A stretch of 64,000 bases of DNA from Flavobacterium urocaniciphilum (GCF_900110615.1 NZ_FOEI01000003.1:124001-188000), one strand, 5' to 3'. Shown: positions 1 to 9,522, counted from the first letter of the stretch. Notes: generated by a model not told the origin, from the sequence alone. Translations and numbers: made by a program.

Positions 1-225
1 ATTGAAACGGACAATCGATTTATGGAAATTGGAAAAGCTTCTAATTTAAATTCGGTTCATTTTAGTAGCAACTTAGGTTTAGGGTTTAGTTATAATTTCT
101 TGAAAAATTTTCAAGCAAATGTAGAGCCAACCTTAAAATATCAAATCAATACCTTTAATGAAAATGCGGGTAATTTTAAACCTTATGTGATAGGAATAAA
201 TACAGGTATTAGTTATAAATTTTAG
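1..225 (+). CDS. Outer-membrane beta-barrel protein, C-terminal part
   Basis: The frame is open from the first base, so the N-terminus lies outside the window. The visible residues alternate polar and hydrophobic, as in beta-strands, and the protein ends in Tyr-Lys-Phe; a terminal aromatic residue is the usual signal for outer-membrane barrel insertion. This fits the last strands of a Bacteroidota outer-membrane barrel. Its ligand or role cannot be told from this fragment. A strong terminator follows. Confidence 0.6.
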   Translation: METDNRFMEIGKASNLNSVHFSSNLGLGFSYNFLKNFQANVEPTLKYQINTFNENAGNFKPYVIGINTGISYKF

Positions 226-289
226 AGTTAGTTTGGTTAATAAATTTAGTTAAGATGTTTCAACTCTTATGCCTCAAGATTGAAACTGG

Positions 290-319
290 AAAAGCGTCTT
301 TTAAAAGAGACGCTTTTTT
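290..319. terminator. Bidirectional Rho-independent terminator
   Basis: A 10-bp inverted repeat (AAAAGCGTCT / AGACGCTTTT) with an 8-base loop is followed by a T-run on the + strand and by A/T-rich sequence on the other. It lies between the convergent ends of the barrel gene and the acyltransferase gene and probably serves both. Confidence 0.85.
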
Positions 320-322
320 ATT

Positions 323-1060
323 TTAACTATTATTTTCTAAATCGGTTAAGATTATTTTACGAACCTCCGCTTTTATTTTATTTTTATCTTCTAAAGTATG
401 ACCAATAGTTTCAATTTGAGGATGAATTTTAGCTCTCATTTTTCCAGGTGATCCACTAAAAAAAGTATACGAAAAGCGTTCTTTATTATCGAAAAAGGTC
501 ATGGGTATAATTGGAATCTGATGTTCTATCGCAATTCTGAAAGCACCATCTTTAAACTCATCTAAAAGTATACTTTCATCCGGCACACCGCCTTCTGGAA
601 AAATACAAATACTTAACCCTTGATGCAATCTTTTTTGCGCTCTTTCAAAAACAGCATATCGGCTTTTACTATTGCTTCTGTCTACCAATATACAAACTCG
701 CTTATATATGAATCCGAAAATCGGAATTTTAACCAATTCTTTTTTTCCCACAAACACAAACGGATGGTTTTTAACAGCAATTAACATCAACATAATATCC
801 GTCATTGAAGTATGATTGGCAACCAACATGTAACTTTTACCGTCTTCAAAATTTTCACAACCTTCAATTGAATATCGAAAACCCATTCCAATCAAAATGA
901 ATTTTGCCCATAATCGTGCAATCTTAAAAAACAATGGATACGTTTTTTCACTCATTATCGTAACAAAAATCAAGGGAAACAAAACGATAATTGGTGTTAA
1001 AAGTAAAAGGTAAAACCAAATTCTATACAGTAACCAAAACGGGTATTTAAATACTTTCAT
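323..1060 (-). CDS. Lysophospholipid acyltransferase (PlsC family)
   Basis: Predicted 1-acyl-sn-glycerol-3-phosphate acyltransferase, which makes phosphatidic acid at the inner membrane. The 245-residue length is normal. There is a hydrophobic N-terminal segment, the catalytic NHxxxxD motif (NHTSMTD), and the substrate-binding FPEGG motif near residue 155. It is monocistronic here. Some Bacteroidota homologues act on ornithine or glycine lipids instead, so the exact acceptor is uncertain. Confidence 0.85.
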   Translation of the reverse strand: MKVFKYPFWLLYRIWFYLLLLTPIIVLFPLIFVTIMSEKTYPLFFKIARLWAKFILIGMGFRYSIEGCENFEDGKSYMLVANHTSMTDIMLMLIAVKNHPFVFVGKKELVKIPIFGFIYKRVCILVDRSNSKSRYAVFERAQKRLHQGLSICIFPEGGVPDESILLDEFKDGAFRIAIEHQIPIIPMTFFDNKERFSYTFFSGSPGKMRAKIHPQIETIGHTLEDKNKIKAEVRKIILTDLENNS

Positions 1061-1264
1061 TTATCTTCTTTAGAAACACAAATATAGCATTTCATAAGAA
1101 AATTACACCCGCTTTCCGTTATATCTATTGCAAATTGCTTTTTTAGTAGCAATTTGTAATAGGATACCACTGCAATCGGGGTTATAAATCACATACTACT
1201 TTTAACTGAAAACCGCTACTGAATACTTTTTACTACGCTCTTTTTACTTTTTACTTAAAAAACC

Positions 1265-1272
1265 TACATTTG
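1265..1272 (+). promoter_or_regulatory. -7 box of the trpS promoter
   Basis: TACATTTG matches the Bacteroidota -7 consensus TAnnTTTG. It lies 17 bases before the trpS start, giving a leader of about ten bases. No clear TTG is seen at -33. The 229-base gap between the acyltransferase and trpS shows nothing else I recognise. Confidence 0.5.
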
Positions 1273-1289
1273 CAAAAAACATTTATATC

Positions 1290-2261
1290 ATGTCGAAAAT
1301 ACTAACCGGAATTCAAAGTACTGGAACACCCCATTTAGGAAATTTATTAGGAGCTATTGTTCCTGCTATCAAAATGGCAAATAATCCTGAAAATGAGTCG
1401 TTTTTATTTATTGCCGATTTGCATTCTATTACACAAATTAAAAATGGCGAAGAACTAAGACAAAACACTTATAGTGTGGCGGCAACTTGGTTGGCTTTCG
1501 GATTAGACACAAGTAAAGTTGTTTTTTACCGTCAGAGCGATGTCACACAAACTACCGAATTAACTTGGTATTTAAGTTGTTTCTTCCCCTATCAACGACT
1601 AACGTTGGCGCATTCTTTTAAAGATAAAGCCGATCGTTTAGAAGATGTAAATACCGGATTATTTACCTACCCAATGTTAATGGCTGCGGATATTTTATTA
1701 TATGATGCAGAATTTGTTCCGGTTGGAAAAGACCAAAAACAACACGTTGAATTTACAAGAGATGTTGCGGCAAAATTTAACAATCAAATGGGTGAAACGT
1801 TTGTACTACCAGATGCTAAAATTGATGAAACGGTAATGATTATTCCCGGAACGGATGGTCAGAAAATGAGTAAGTCTCGTAATAATTTCATCAATATCTT
1901 TTTAGACGATAAAGCATTATTAAAACAAATTAAGAGCATCGAAACAGATAGTACACCTTTAGAAGAACCTAAAAATCCGGATACTTGTAATGTTTTTGCT
2001 TTATATAAATTAATTGGAAATACAGAACAAGTAGCCGATTTAAGAGCTAAATATTTAGCAGGAAATTACGGTTACGGTCATGCTAAACAAGCGTTGTATG
2101 ATTTAATTGCGGAAACGTATAAAGTAGAAAGAGAAAAATATAACTACTACATCAATAATTTAGAAGAAGTAGATCGATTACTATTTGAAGGTGCTGCAAA
2201 AGCTGGTAAAGTAGCGGATGGTGTCTTAAAAAGAGTAAGAGAAAAATTAGGGTTTATGTAA
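1290..2261 (+). CDS. trpS: Tryptophan--tRNA ligase
   Basis: Charges tRNA-Trp with tryptophan in the cytoplasm. A class I aminoacyl-tRNA synthetase of 323 residues, the normal bacterial TrpS length. The N-terminus has the HIGH-type motif TGTPHLGN, the Rossmann core continues with the family-typical VGKDQKQHVE stretch, and KMSKS appears exactly (QKMSKSRNN) near residue 193. The gene has its own promoter and a terminator directly after it. Confidence 0.97.
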   Translation: MSKILTGIQSTGTPHLGNLLGAIVPAIKMANNPENESFLFIADLHSITQIKNGEELRQNTYSVAATWLAFGLDTSKVVFYRQSDVTQTTELTWYLSCFFPYQRLTLAHSFKDKADRLEDVNTGLFTYPMLMAADILLYDAEFVPVGKDQKQHVEFTRDVAAKFNNQMGETFVLPDAKIDETVMIIPGTDGQKMSKSRNNFINIFLDDKALLKQIKSIETDSTPLEEPKNPDTCNVFALYKLIGNTEQVADLRAKYLAGNYGYGHAKQALYDLIAETYKVEREKYNYYINNLEEVDRLLFEGAAKAGKVADGVLKRVREKLGFM

Positions 2262-2270
2262 AACCCGTTA

Positions 2271-2296
2271 AAGCCGACTTGAAGTCGGCTTTTTTT
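2271..2296. terminator. Terminator between trpS and dprA
   Basis: A GC-rich 8-bp stem (AAGCCGAC / GTCGGCTT) with a 5-base loop is followed by seven T on the + strand. It ends trpS and sits one base before the convergent end of dprA. Confidence 0.88.
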
Positions 2297-2297
2297 A

Positions 2298-3419
2298 TTA
2301 CACCGCTTCAAACAACTTTCCAGGTAACGGTCGAACCACACCTTTTAATTCCATGTTCAATAAAATGGAAGAAATTTTAAAAATCGGAAAATCGCATTCC
2401 AAAGCAATGATATCAAGTAATTCTTTATCTTTCAATAAGAGATAATCATAAATTTTTTGCTCCTCTTCCGTTAAGGAAACAAATAATTGTTTTTGAATTA
2501 CCTTTTTGTCATTGCGTGATTTCGAAGCAATCTCATCCAAATCCCAATTTAAAATATACACCAAATCGGCTGCATCATTTAATAAATGAGCTCGCTGTGT
2601 TTTAATCAAATTATTGCAACCCATACTATACTTATCGGTAATTCTACCAGGAACTGCAAATACATCTCTATTATAATCATTAGCTAAATTGGCGGTTATT
2701 AATGAACCACCTTTTTCTGCACTTTCAATCACAATAGTAGCTTCGCACATTCCGGCCACAATCCGATTTCGTTTTACAAAATTTTCTCTATCCGGATTGG
2801 AAGTACTCCAAAATTCGGTCATAAAACCACCATTTTGTTCCATTTTGGCAATATATTTTTTGTGTGTTTTCGGATAAATCTGATTCAAACCGTGTGCTAA
2901 AACACCAATCGTTTGCAAGTTATTTTCCATGGCTGCCTGATGCGCCACAATATCTACACCATAAGCAAAACCACTTACAATAACCGGATTTAAAGGTGCT
3001 AAATCTGTAATTAGTTTTTTGGTAAATTCAATTCCGTAAGGCGTAATTTGTCGGGTGCCAACGATACTTATTATTTTTCGATTTTTTAAATTAATAGTTC
3101 CCGATTGAAATAATATAAGCGGACTATCCACACAATGTTTCAAACGCTCAGGATAAGTATCCTCTAAATAATAAGCATACGAAATTTGTTCTTTTTCCAT
3201 AAACCGAATTTCGTTTTCGGCTAATTTAAAAACGGTAGGATCTTTTAATTTTTTAAAGAGAATTTCGCCAACTCCATCAATCGATAATAAGGTTTTTTTA
3301 TTCGATTGAAAAACGGCAGAAGCAGAACCACAATGGTTTATTAATTTTTTGGCAACAACATCACCAATTCCTTCCACTTTTAAAAGTGCGAGTGCGTGAA
3401 ATAATTCAGTATGTAACAT
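2298..3419 (-). CDS. dprA: DNA-processing protein DprA
   Basis: Loads RecA onto incoming single-stranded DNA during natural transformation. N-terminal helix-hairpin-helix region (GIGDVVAKKL and a second GVGE repeat), then the Rossmann-like DprA core with SGFAYGVDIVAH, the GxxxGLNQIYP segment and the hallmark KGGSLITANLA, and a C-terminal winged helix. About 373 residues, full length. I start at the Met opening MLHTELFHALAL because the family begins there; a Met seven codons upstream (3440) is possible. Confidence 0.93.
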   Translation of the reverse strand: MLHTELFHALALLKVEGIGDVVAKKLINHCGSASAVFQSNKKTLLSIDGVGEILFKKLKDPTVFKLAENEIRFMEKEQISYAYYLEDTYPERLKHCVDSPLILFQSGTINLKNRKIISIVGTRQITPYGIEFTKKLITDLAPLNPVIVSGFAYGVDIVAHQAAMENNLQTIGVLAHGLNQIYPKTHKKYIAKMEQNGGFMTEFWSTSNPDRENFVKRNRIVAGMCEATIVIESAEKGGSLITANLANDYNRDVFAVPGRITDKYSMGCNNLIKTQRAHLLNDAADLVYILNWDLDEIASKSRNDKKVIQKQLFVSLTEEEQKIYDYLLLKDKELLDIIALECDFPIFKISSILLNMELKGVVRPLPGKLFEAV

Positions 3420-3524
3420 GGCGTATAAAATATGCCGCAAATATATATTTTTTTTGCTAATTCCTTTGTTTTGAATAGATAATACATTTGTTTGAAATTG
3501 TTAATAAAAATTGTTGATAAAATT

Positions 3525-3553
3525 TTGTTTTTACTATTGAATAATTAATTTTG
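3525..3553 (+). promoter_or_regulatory. Promoter of the HU/SPOR gene
   Basis: TTG at 3525-3527 and TAATTTTG at 3546-3553, 18 bases apart, match the Bacteroidota -33/-7 pattern. The start codon follows five bases after the -7 box, so the transcript may be nearly leaderless. Confidence 0.55.
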
Positions 3554-3558
3554 CTAGT

Positions 3559-4551
3559 ATGAAGATAGAGAAATACATTTCGGGTTTATTGTACAGATAT
3601 CAGTGTGTTACGGTTCCAGGATTTGGTGCGTTTTTAACAGAATGGCAGTCGGCACAGATTGCTGAAGGGCAAAATTCATTCATTCCGCCAAGAAAAGTTA
3701 TTTCTTTTAATTCAAACATTAAAACAAATGATGGTTTATTAGCCAATCATATTTCGTTACAAGAAAAAATAAGCTACGATAGTGCTATTGCAAAAATCAA
3801 TTCTCAAGTTGTTTTTTGGATTGAAAAACTTCAAAATAAAGAAAGTTTAACACTTGAAAATATTGGTGAAATTTTTTCAAATTCTGAAAACAATTGGGTG
3901 TTTAAACCGAATACTTCGATCAATTATTTAACTGATTCTTTCGGATTAGCTGGTTTCAATTCTCCAGAAATAATTAGAGAAACACAAACAGTTGTTGCTG
4001 AAACTCCAATTGCAATTTCTCAACCAGTTGTAGAAAATGAAATTGTTGAAGAAGAAGTAATTGCAGAGGAAACTCCAGTTATTCCAATTACTAGAAACAA
4101 ACCAAATACAAGTTGGATAAAATATGCGGCAGCAGTTACATTATTTACTTCAGCAGGAATGTATGGTTATAAAATGTATTACGATTACACTATAGATCAG
4201 AAAACCGTTTTAGTTCAAAAAACCGTTCAAGAAAAAGTAAATCAAAAATTACAAGAAGCTACATTTATTTTGCCAAATCCAGCTACAACAGTTGATTTGA
4301 CATTAGAAGAAGTACAACATGTTACAAAGCCTTATCATGTAGTGGCAGGTGCTTATAGAAGTGAGCAAAATGCTCAAAAAGCTTTAAAAGATTTAATTTC
4401 TCAAGGTTATGACGCTCAAGTTTTAGCTAAAAACAAAAAAGGATTAATTCCGGTTGCTTTTGGAAGCTATACCAACTTAAGAGAAGCACAAAACGAATTA
4501 GCAAAAATAGAAGCAAAAGATTCCATCGATGCTTGGTTATTGATAGATTAA
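3559..4551 (+). CDS. HU-like and SPOR domain membrane protein
   Basis: Domain order: N-terminal HU/CCDC81-like region (about 1-130), an acidic linker rich in Val-Glu, a single membrane segment near 188-206, and a C-terminal SPOR domain (about 255-330) that should bind denuded peptidoglycan at division sites in the periplasm. The HU-like half would then face the cytoplasm. This architecture is typical of Bacteroidota and may link the nucleoid region to the division septum; that role is inference. Confidence 0.8.
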   Translation: MKIEKYISGLLYRYQCVTVPGFGAFLTEWQSAQIAEGQNSFIPPRKVISFNSNIKTNDGLLANHISLQEKISYDSAIAKINSQVVFWIEKLQNKESLTLENIGEIFSNSENNWVFKPNTSINYLTDSFGLAGFNSPEIIRETQTVVAETPIAISQPVVENEIVEEEVIAEETPVIPITRNKPNTSWIKYAAAVTLFTSAGMYGYKMYYDYTIDQKTVLVQKTVQEKVNQKLQEATFILPNPATTVDLTLEEVQHVTKPYHVVAGAYRSEQNAQKALKDLISQGYDAQVLAKNKKGLIPVAFGSYTNLREAQNELAKIEAKDSIDAWLLID

Positions 4552-4573
4552 TCCCAATTTTGGGATTTTTTTA
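4550..4573 (+). terminator. Terminator after the HU/SPOR gene
   Basis: An AATCCCAA / TTGGGATT stem overlaps the stop codon and runs into a T-tract. The next gene has its own promoter. Confidence 0.7.
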
Positions 4574-4577
4574 TGCG

Positions 4578-4604
4578 TTGTTTTTAAATCTGTTATTATC
4601 TTTG
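4578..4604 (+). promoter_or_regulatory. Promoter of the thioesterase-reductase pair
   Basis: TTG at 4578-4580 and TATCTTTG at 4597-4604 (16-base spacing) match the Bacteroidota promoter consensus, 12 bases before the start codon. Confidence 0.5.
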
Positions 4605-4615
4605 TAAAAAAAACA

Positions 4616-5128
4616 ATGCAAAACAAATTTCCTTCAGATTCAGTAACGGTTCTTACCGATTTAGTTTTACCTGGTGAAACAAATCCTCTTAACAATCTTT
4701 TTGGTGGCGAATTATTAGCTCGTATGGATAGAGCGGCAAGTATTACGGCTCGTCGTCATTCTCGTAGAATTTGTGTAACCGCTTCTGTAAATCATGTTGC
4801 GTTTAACAAATCAATTCCTTTAGGAAGCGTTGTAACTGTAGAAGCAAAAGTGTCTAGAACATTTTCTACTTCTATGGAAATTTATATTGATGTTTGGATT
4901 GAAGATAGAGAATCTGGTATTAAAGTAAAAGCTAATGAAGGTATTTACACATTTGTTGCTGTTGATGAAATGGGAACACCAATGCCAGTTCCGCCAATTG
5001 AACCTCAAACGGATTTAGAAAAACAACGTTTTGATGCTGCGTTAAGAAGAAAACAATTGAGTTTGGTTTTAGCTGGAAAAATGAAACCATCTGAAGCAAC
5101 AGAATTAAAAGCATTGTTTACCACTTAA
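4616..5128 (+). CDS. Acyl-CoA thioesterase, hotdog fold
   Basis: Hydrolyses acyl-CoA to free acid and CoA. It shows the cytosolic hotdog thioesterase pattern: the N-terminal stretch ending in NPLNNLFGGELLARMD (helix with conserved Asp), then CVTASVNHVAF and a conserved acidic strand. 170 residues, normal for the YciA/BACH group. It is 12 bases upstream of the reductase gene and probably co-transcribed; a link to acyl-CoA turnover is inferred. Confidence 0.85.
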   Translation: MQNKFPSDSVTVLTDLVLPGETNPLNNLFGGELLARMDRAASITARRHSRRICVTASVNHVAFNKSIPLGSVVTVEAKVSRTFSTSMEIYIDVWIEDRESGIKVKANEGIYTFVAVDEMGTPMPVPPIEPQTDLEKQRFDAALRRKQLSLVLAGKMKPSEATELKALFTT

Positions 5129-5140
5129 AAAATAATACAT

Positions 5141-6193
5141 ATGGATTTTTATAAATTAGCCATTAAAGAAATTAAAAGAGAAACTAAAAATGCGGTTTCT
5201 ATCGTTTTTAATATTCCAGAAGAATTAAAAGCCGTTTATCAATTTATTGCCGGACAATATGTTACTTTAAAACTGACTTTAGACGGGAAAGAAATCCGTA
5301 GAGCCTATTCTATTTGTTCTTCTCCAAAAAGTGGAGAAATGCGTATCGCCGTTAAAGAGGTAAAAGAAGGAACTTTTTCAAAATTTGCGAATAATAATTT
5401 AGCTGTTGGCGATTTATTAGACGTAAGTAAACCAGAAGGTAAATTTACTTTTGAAGGTAAGCACGATCATCAAAGAAATTATACTGCATTTGCTGCAGGA
5501 AGTGGAATAACGCCTGTTTTATCTATTGCAAAAAGCGTTTTAGAAGAAGAGCCAAACAGTACATTCGTATTAGTGTATGGAAATAAAACGGAAGCTGATA
5601 CTATTTTTCATGACGAATTACACGCGCTTCAATTGAAAAACTTAGGTAGATTTTTTGTGCATTTTGTATACAGTCAAGCTAATGTTTCAGGTGAATTATT
5701 TGGAAGAATTGACAAATCTGTTGTAAATGCTATTCTTAAAAATAAACATGCTGATAAAACATTTTCTAAATTCTACTTATGTGGACCAGAAGAAATGATT
5801 AAAGTTGTTTCGGCTACATTAACTGAAAACAATATTGCTGATAAAGATATTAAATTTGAATTATTCGGAACATCTCCAACTACAGATAACCAAGCTGCTG
5901 CGGGACAAAATGGTCACTCAAATATTTCTATTACGGTTGATTCTGATGAAGTTACTTTTGAAATGAGTCAGAAACAAACCATTTTAGAAGCAGCGCTTAA
6001 ACAAGGTTTAGATGTACCTTATTCTTGTCAAGGTGGAATTTGTAGTAGTTGTATTTGCCGTATTACTGAAGGAAGTGCGGTAATGAATAAGAACCAAATT
6101 TTAACAGATAACGAAGTGGCAGAAGGATTGGTTTTAGCATGTCAGGCAGTTCCAACAACTTCTGAAATTAAAGTTGATTTTGATAATATTTAA
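5141..6193 (+). CDS. Ferredoxin--NAD(P)H reductase with C-terminal 2Fe-2S domain
   Basis: Moves electrons from NAD(P)H through FAD to a 2Fe-2S cluster, as in PaaE/Hmp-type oxygenase reductases. FAD-binding barrel with RAYSICSSP near residue 54, nucleotide-binding domain with GSGITPVLS and CGPEEM, and a plant-type ferredoxin domain after about 260 whose ligands are CQGGICSSC plus a later Cys (LACQ). 350 residues, full length. No oxygenase partner lies nearby, so the electron acceptor is unknown. Confidence 0.85.
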   Translation: MDFYKLAIKEIKRETKNAVSIVFNIPEELKAVYQFIAGQYVTLKLTLDGKEIRRAYSICSSPKSGEMRIAVKEVKEGTFSKFANNNLAVGDLLDVSKPEGKFTFEGKHDHQRNYTAFAAGSGITPVLSIAKSVLEEEPNSTFVLVYGNKTEADTIFHDELHALQLKNLGRFFVHFVYSQANVSGELFGRIDKSVVNAILKNKHADKTFSKFYLCGPEEMIKVVSATLTENNIADKDIKFELFGTSPTTDNQAAAGQNGHSNISITVDSDEVTFEMSQKQTILEAALKQGLDVPYSCQGGICSSCICRITEGSAVMNKNQILTDNEVAEGLVLACQAVPTTSEIKVDFDNI

Positions 6194-6210
6194 TATAATA
6201 TTCAATAATT

Positions 6211-6240
6211 AAAAAAGGAGCTAATTAAGCTCCTTTTTTA
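6211..6240. terminator. Bidirectional terminator
   Basis: A long perfect stem (AAAAAAGGAGCT / AGCTCCTTTTTT) with flanking A and T runs terminates transcription in both directions. The stop codon of the leftward GT9 gene lies inside the stem. Confidence 0.88.
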
Positions 6241-7252
6241 TTTTATCTATAATCGTAATTGGTAAAATACTTCGCATTGCATTTTCATACCCAGCTACTT
6301 TTTTATTTCCATATACTGAAGTCGGTAAAAATGGATATTGTTCTCTATCGGAAGTAATGCAATAATCGTCCGGCTGGTTAAACGGTTTAAATCCCGCAAA
6401 TGGATGTGTAGCGCCCCAAAGCGTAATAACTTTTACGCCTAACATAGCGGCAATGTGCGCATTACCTGAATCCATCGATAACATCAAATTTAAATTAGAA
6501 ATTAAATCTAATTCTTGTTGAAACTCAATTTTTCCAGCAATTACAATCACATTTTCATGATTACTTTTAAATTGATTTAGTTTTTTAATTTCTGCTTCGC
6601 CACCACCAAATAAAAAGATTTTGAATTTCGAATCTGTTACTAAAGCATCAATTACTTCTTGCATCAAATCTAACGGATACACTTTACTTTCGTATTGTGC
6701 AAAAGGTGCAATACCAATCCATTTTCCTTCTTTATTTCCAGTAATCGAAAGAATTTCATCTGACAAATTGGCTTTTTGAGAAAATTTTGGTTGATTTAAT
6801 TGTATTGAAAAACCTAATTTTTGAAACGTATCTCCATGTCTTTCAAACATTGATTTTGTTGGAGCAATTGTCTTGATTTCTAACTTCGTTAATTCTTTTT
6901 TATCTTTTCTTCCTTTGTCTGTTGCAGCAACTTTTTTACCTGAAAGAGCAAATAAAGTTCGTACGACTTTCGAACGCAAAACATTATGTAAGTCGGCAAC
7001 AACATCAATATTTAGTTTTCGTAAATCGAAAAACAAACGCAACAATCCTAAAAAACCTTTATGTCGTTCTTTAAGATCAATGGCAAAAAAAGAAACGTTA
7101 TCAATATCCTTAAAAAAGGGTTTAAAAAAAGGCCGAGATACTACCGTGATTTTATGCTCTGGATATTGTAAAGAAAAAGCTTTCAACACTGGAACTGTCA
7201 TTGCGACATCACCCATTGCTGAAAGCCTGAAAACTAAAATGTGTTTAGACAT
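6221..7252 (-). CDS. Glycosyltransferase family 9 (heptosyltransferase-like)
   Basis: GT-B enzyme related to WaaF/WaaC that probably adds a sugar to a lipid A core or related surface glycan. The N-terminal motif SAMGDVAMTVPVL and the C-terminal SMDSGNAHIAA and GATHPFAGF segments are family hallmarks. 343 residues. It is directly adjacent to the DUF4254 gene upstream (stop and start touch), a pairing common in Flavobacteria. The sugar donor cannot be told. Confidence 0.85.
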   Translation of the reverse strand: MSKHILVFRLSAMGDVAMTVPVLKAFSLQYPEHKITVVSRPFFKPFFKDIDNVSFFAIDLKERHKGFLGLLRLFFDLRKLNIDVVADLHNVLRSKVVRTLFALSGKKVAATDKGRKDKKELTKLEIKTIAPTKSMFERHGDTFQKLGFSIQLNQPKFSQKANLSDEILSITGNKEGKWIGIAPFAQYESKVYPLDLMQEVIDALVTDSKFKIFLFGGGEAEIKKLNQFKSNHENVIVIAGKIEFQQELDLISNLNLMLSMDSGNAHIAAMLGVKVITLWGATHPFAGFKPFNQPDDYCITSDREQYPFLPTSVYGNKKVAGYENAMRSILPITIIDKIKKELN

Positions 7253-7858
7253 TTATTTTTTATTTTGATACAACACAGGATTTAAATCCTCGTCGTTATA
7301 CATTTTCATTTGTTTATACACTTTCATGTATTTATCACCTTTTTCAATGTCTTCAATTAATTGACTAATTGAAACGAACATATCATTTTTTTGATCTAAT
7401 AATACGTTTAGTTTTTCCTGACATTTAGCACGGTGTTCTGGGGTTGCTTCTTCACGAGTTGCTTCTTCGTTCATGTGGTAAATTTTCAATGCTAAAATTG
7501 ACAATCTATCAATTGCCCAAGCTGGACTTTCAGTATTGATTTTAGCATTTGGTTTTACTTGAACATGCGCATATTTTTGTAAAAAATAACTATCGATATA
7601 TTCAACCATATCTGTTCTAACTTGGTTTGAAGCATCAATTTTACGTTTTAAATCTAACGCAGCTACTGGGTCAATATTCGGATCACGAACAATGTCTTCA
7701 TAATGCCATTGTACCGTATCCACCCAATTTTTTGCATATAATAAATGTTCTACTGAACCTTTTTCATATGGGTTTAATACAGGTTGATACACATCATCAA
7801 TAACATGATAGTCTTTTATACTTTGTTCAAAAATAGGAAAAGCAAATTCTGCAAACAT
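7253..7858 (-). CDS. DUF4254 domain protein
   Basis: A soluble, mostly alpha-helical 201-residue protein of unknown function, recognised by PVLNPYEKGSVEHLLY and the AIDRLSILALKIYHM segment. It is translationally adjacent to the GT9 gene, so a role in the same surface-glycan step is plausible but unproven. A -7-like box (TATTTTTG on the - strand, 7877-7884) lies about 20 bases upstream. Confidence 0.75.
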   Translation of the reverse strand: MFAEFAFPIFEQSIKDYHVIDDVYQPVLNPYEKGSVEHLLYAKNWVDTVQWHYEDIVRDPNIDPVAALDLKRKIDASNQVRTDMVEYIDSYFLQKYAHVQVKPNAKINTESPAWAIDRLSILALKIYHMNEEATREEATPEHRAKCQEKLNVLLDQKNDMFVSISQLIEDIEKGDKYMKVYKQMKMYNDEDLNPVLYQNKK

Positions 7859-7927
7859 AGTTTTTAATTTAATTTACAAAAATAAGGATTTTTTGTACTT
7901 TTAACGACAATTTTCAAATTATCTTAA

Positions 7928-8581
7928 ATGAACATACATTATATCTCCGAACAAAACAGTATTCTGAATCATTTTCTTGCACAAATTAGAGATGTTTCAG
8001 TTCAAAAAGACAGTATGCGTTTCAGAAAAAACATTGAGCGTATTGGAGAAATTATGGCGTATGAATTAAGTAAAGAGTTGACGTATAAAAACATTGATGT
8101 TCAAACACCATTAGGAATTAAACATACAACTGCTATTGCGGAAAACATCGTTTTATGTTCTATTTTAAGAGCTGGTTTGGCTTTACATCAAGGATTTATG
8201 AACTTTTTTGATGATGCTGAAAACGGTTTTGTTTCTGCTTACAGACATCATTATAAAAACGACGATGATTTTGAAATTTTGGTTGAATATAAAGCAACTC
8301 CAACTTTTACTGATAAAACCTTAATTATGATTGATCCTATGTTAGCAACAGGACAGTCGTTAGTTGCCGTTTTAAATAAATTATTAGAAGATCATAATCC
8401 TAAGGAAATTCACATTGCTGTGGTTATTGCGGTTCCGGAAGGAATACAATATTTAAAAGACCATTTGCCATCAAATTGTCATTTATGGGTGGCAGCCTTA
8501 GACGATAAGCTAAACGAGAAAAACTACATCCTACCTGGTTTAGGAGATGCTGGTGATTTAGCGTACGGTAATAAATTATAA
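7928..8581 (+). CDS. upp: Uracil phosphoribosyltransferase
   Basis: Salvages uracil with PRPP to give UMP. The PRPP-binding loop (IMIDPMLATGQS) is near residue 138, and the uracil-binding C-terminal stretch has YILPGLGDAGDLAYG. 217 residues, normal length. Its end overlaps the convergent DUF6427 gene by six bases. Confidence 0.96.
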   Translation: MNIHYISEQNSILNHFLAQIRDVSVQKDSMRFRKNIERIGEIMAYELSKELTYKNIDVQTPLGIKHTTAIAENIVLCSILRAGLALHQGFMNFFDDAENGFVSAYRHHYKNDDDFEILVEYKATPTFTDKTLIMIDPMLATGQSLVAVLNKLLEDHNPKEIHIAVVIAVPEGIQYLKDHLPSNCHLWVAALDDKLNEKNYILPGLGDAGDLAYGNKL

Positions 8582-9502
8582 TTGCGCAAAAAAGAAGAAA
8601 AACCCTAATCCGACTAATAAATAAAGAGAAACTTCTTTATAAATATTATCTTCAAATTTTTCGAACATATTTGCTCCTAAAATAGATAAAGGTGCAAAAG
8701 AATAGATAAGCAAATCATTCGATTTATTAGCAGAAAAGATATATATTCCAACGGCTAAAATAAACGAAAAATAAATTTGTTTATACGACGATTGCATGTT
8801 TAAGGGTTTGTTTTGATAATCTATGGTTTGTGAGGAAAAAAACAAAACAGATAATGAAACAAACGAAGCTAACGCCATGTTTTGAAACACATTGTCGAAG
8901 GCAAAGAAGTTAAAACTTACATTAAATATTGCGTTGTTTACCGTATAGTTATCATACAAAACCAAACTGGCAAAAATGTATAAAATCCACACACATAAAA
9001 ACGAAACAAAAGGTAAAATCCAGTTTTTATAATCTTTACCCGAGTGGAAAATTATCGAAATAAATACCAAAACGATATATAAAATGCTCCAAAAATGAAA
9101 TATTGCCGATAAGAAAATCCAAAAAGAAGCATCGAATATTTTTTCTTTTGGAGAATTCAAAGTTTTTAATGAAATTAATCTTCTCAACGCTAACAATAAA
9201 AACACATTTGACAATACAATATTCGTATTATCGAGTATTGTTGGAAACAAAAGAACAAAAACGAAGAATAAAAGCAACGAATAATTGTCGTTTTTCGTTA
9301 AGGAATTTTTAAGTGAGATGAAGTTTATTAAAAAAAACGAGAACAAAATTAAGAGTAAAACGATACCTTTTTGGAATAGAAAATGTAGTGTAAATGCCTC
9401 ATTATTAACATTAAATTGATATAAAAAGAAGCAAAAAACTATCAATACTAAAATTATTGCGTAATTAATTGGTCGGGTTTTACTAAAAAGACTTGCTATC
9501 AT
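8576..9502 (-). CDS. DUF6427 family polytopic membrane protein
   Basis: About 308 residues with many hydrophobic segments, an inner-membrane protein with roughly nine to ten helices. The location next to upp and a 76-residue DUF6341 gene is conserved in Flavobacterium as I know it. Function unknown; some faint resemblance to polysaccharide polymerase-type membrane proteins is not enough to name it. Confidence 0.6.
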   Translation of the reverse strand: MIASLFSKTRPINYAIILVLIVFCFFLYQFNVNNEAFTLHFLFQKGIVLLLILFSFFLINFISLKNSLTKNDNYSLLLFFVFVLLFPTILDNTNIVLSNVFLLLALRRLISLKTLNSPKEKIFDASFWIFLSAIFHFWSILYIVLVFISIIFHSGKDYKNWILPFVSFLCVWILYIFASLVLYDNYTVNNAIFNVSFNFFAFDNVFQNMALASFVSLSVLFFSSQTIDYQNKPLNMQSSYKQIYFSFILAVGIYIFSANKSNDLLIYSFAPLSILGANMFEKFEDNIYKEVSLYLLVGLGFFFFFAQL

Positions 9503-9522
9503 CGATATATTTTATATTTTTG
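9493..9522 (+). promoter_or_regulatory. Promoter of the DUF6341 gene
   Basis: TTG at 9493-9495 and TATTTTTG at 9515-9522 with a 19-base spacer match the Bacteroidota consensus. The region overlaps the start of the divergent DUF6427 gene. Confidence 0.45.
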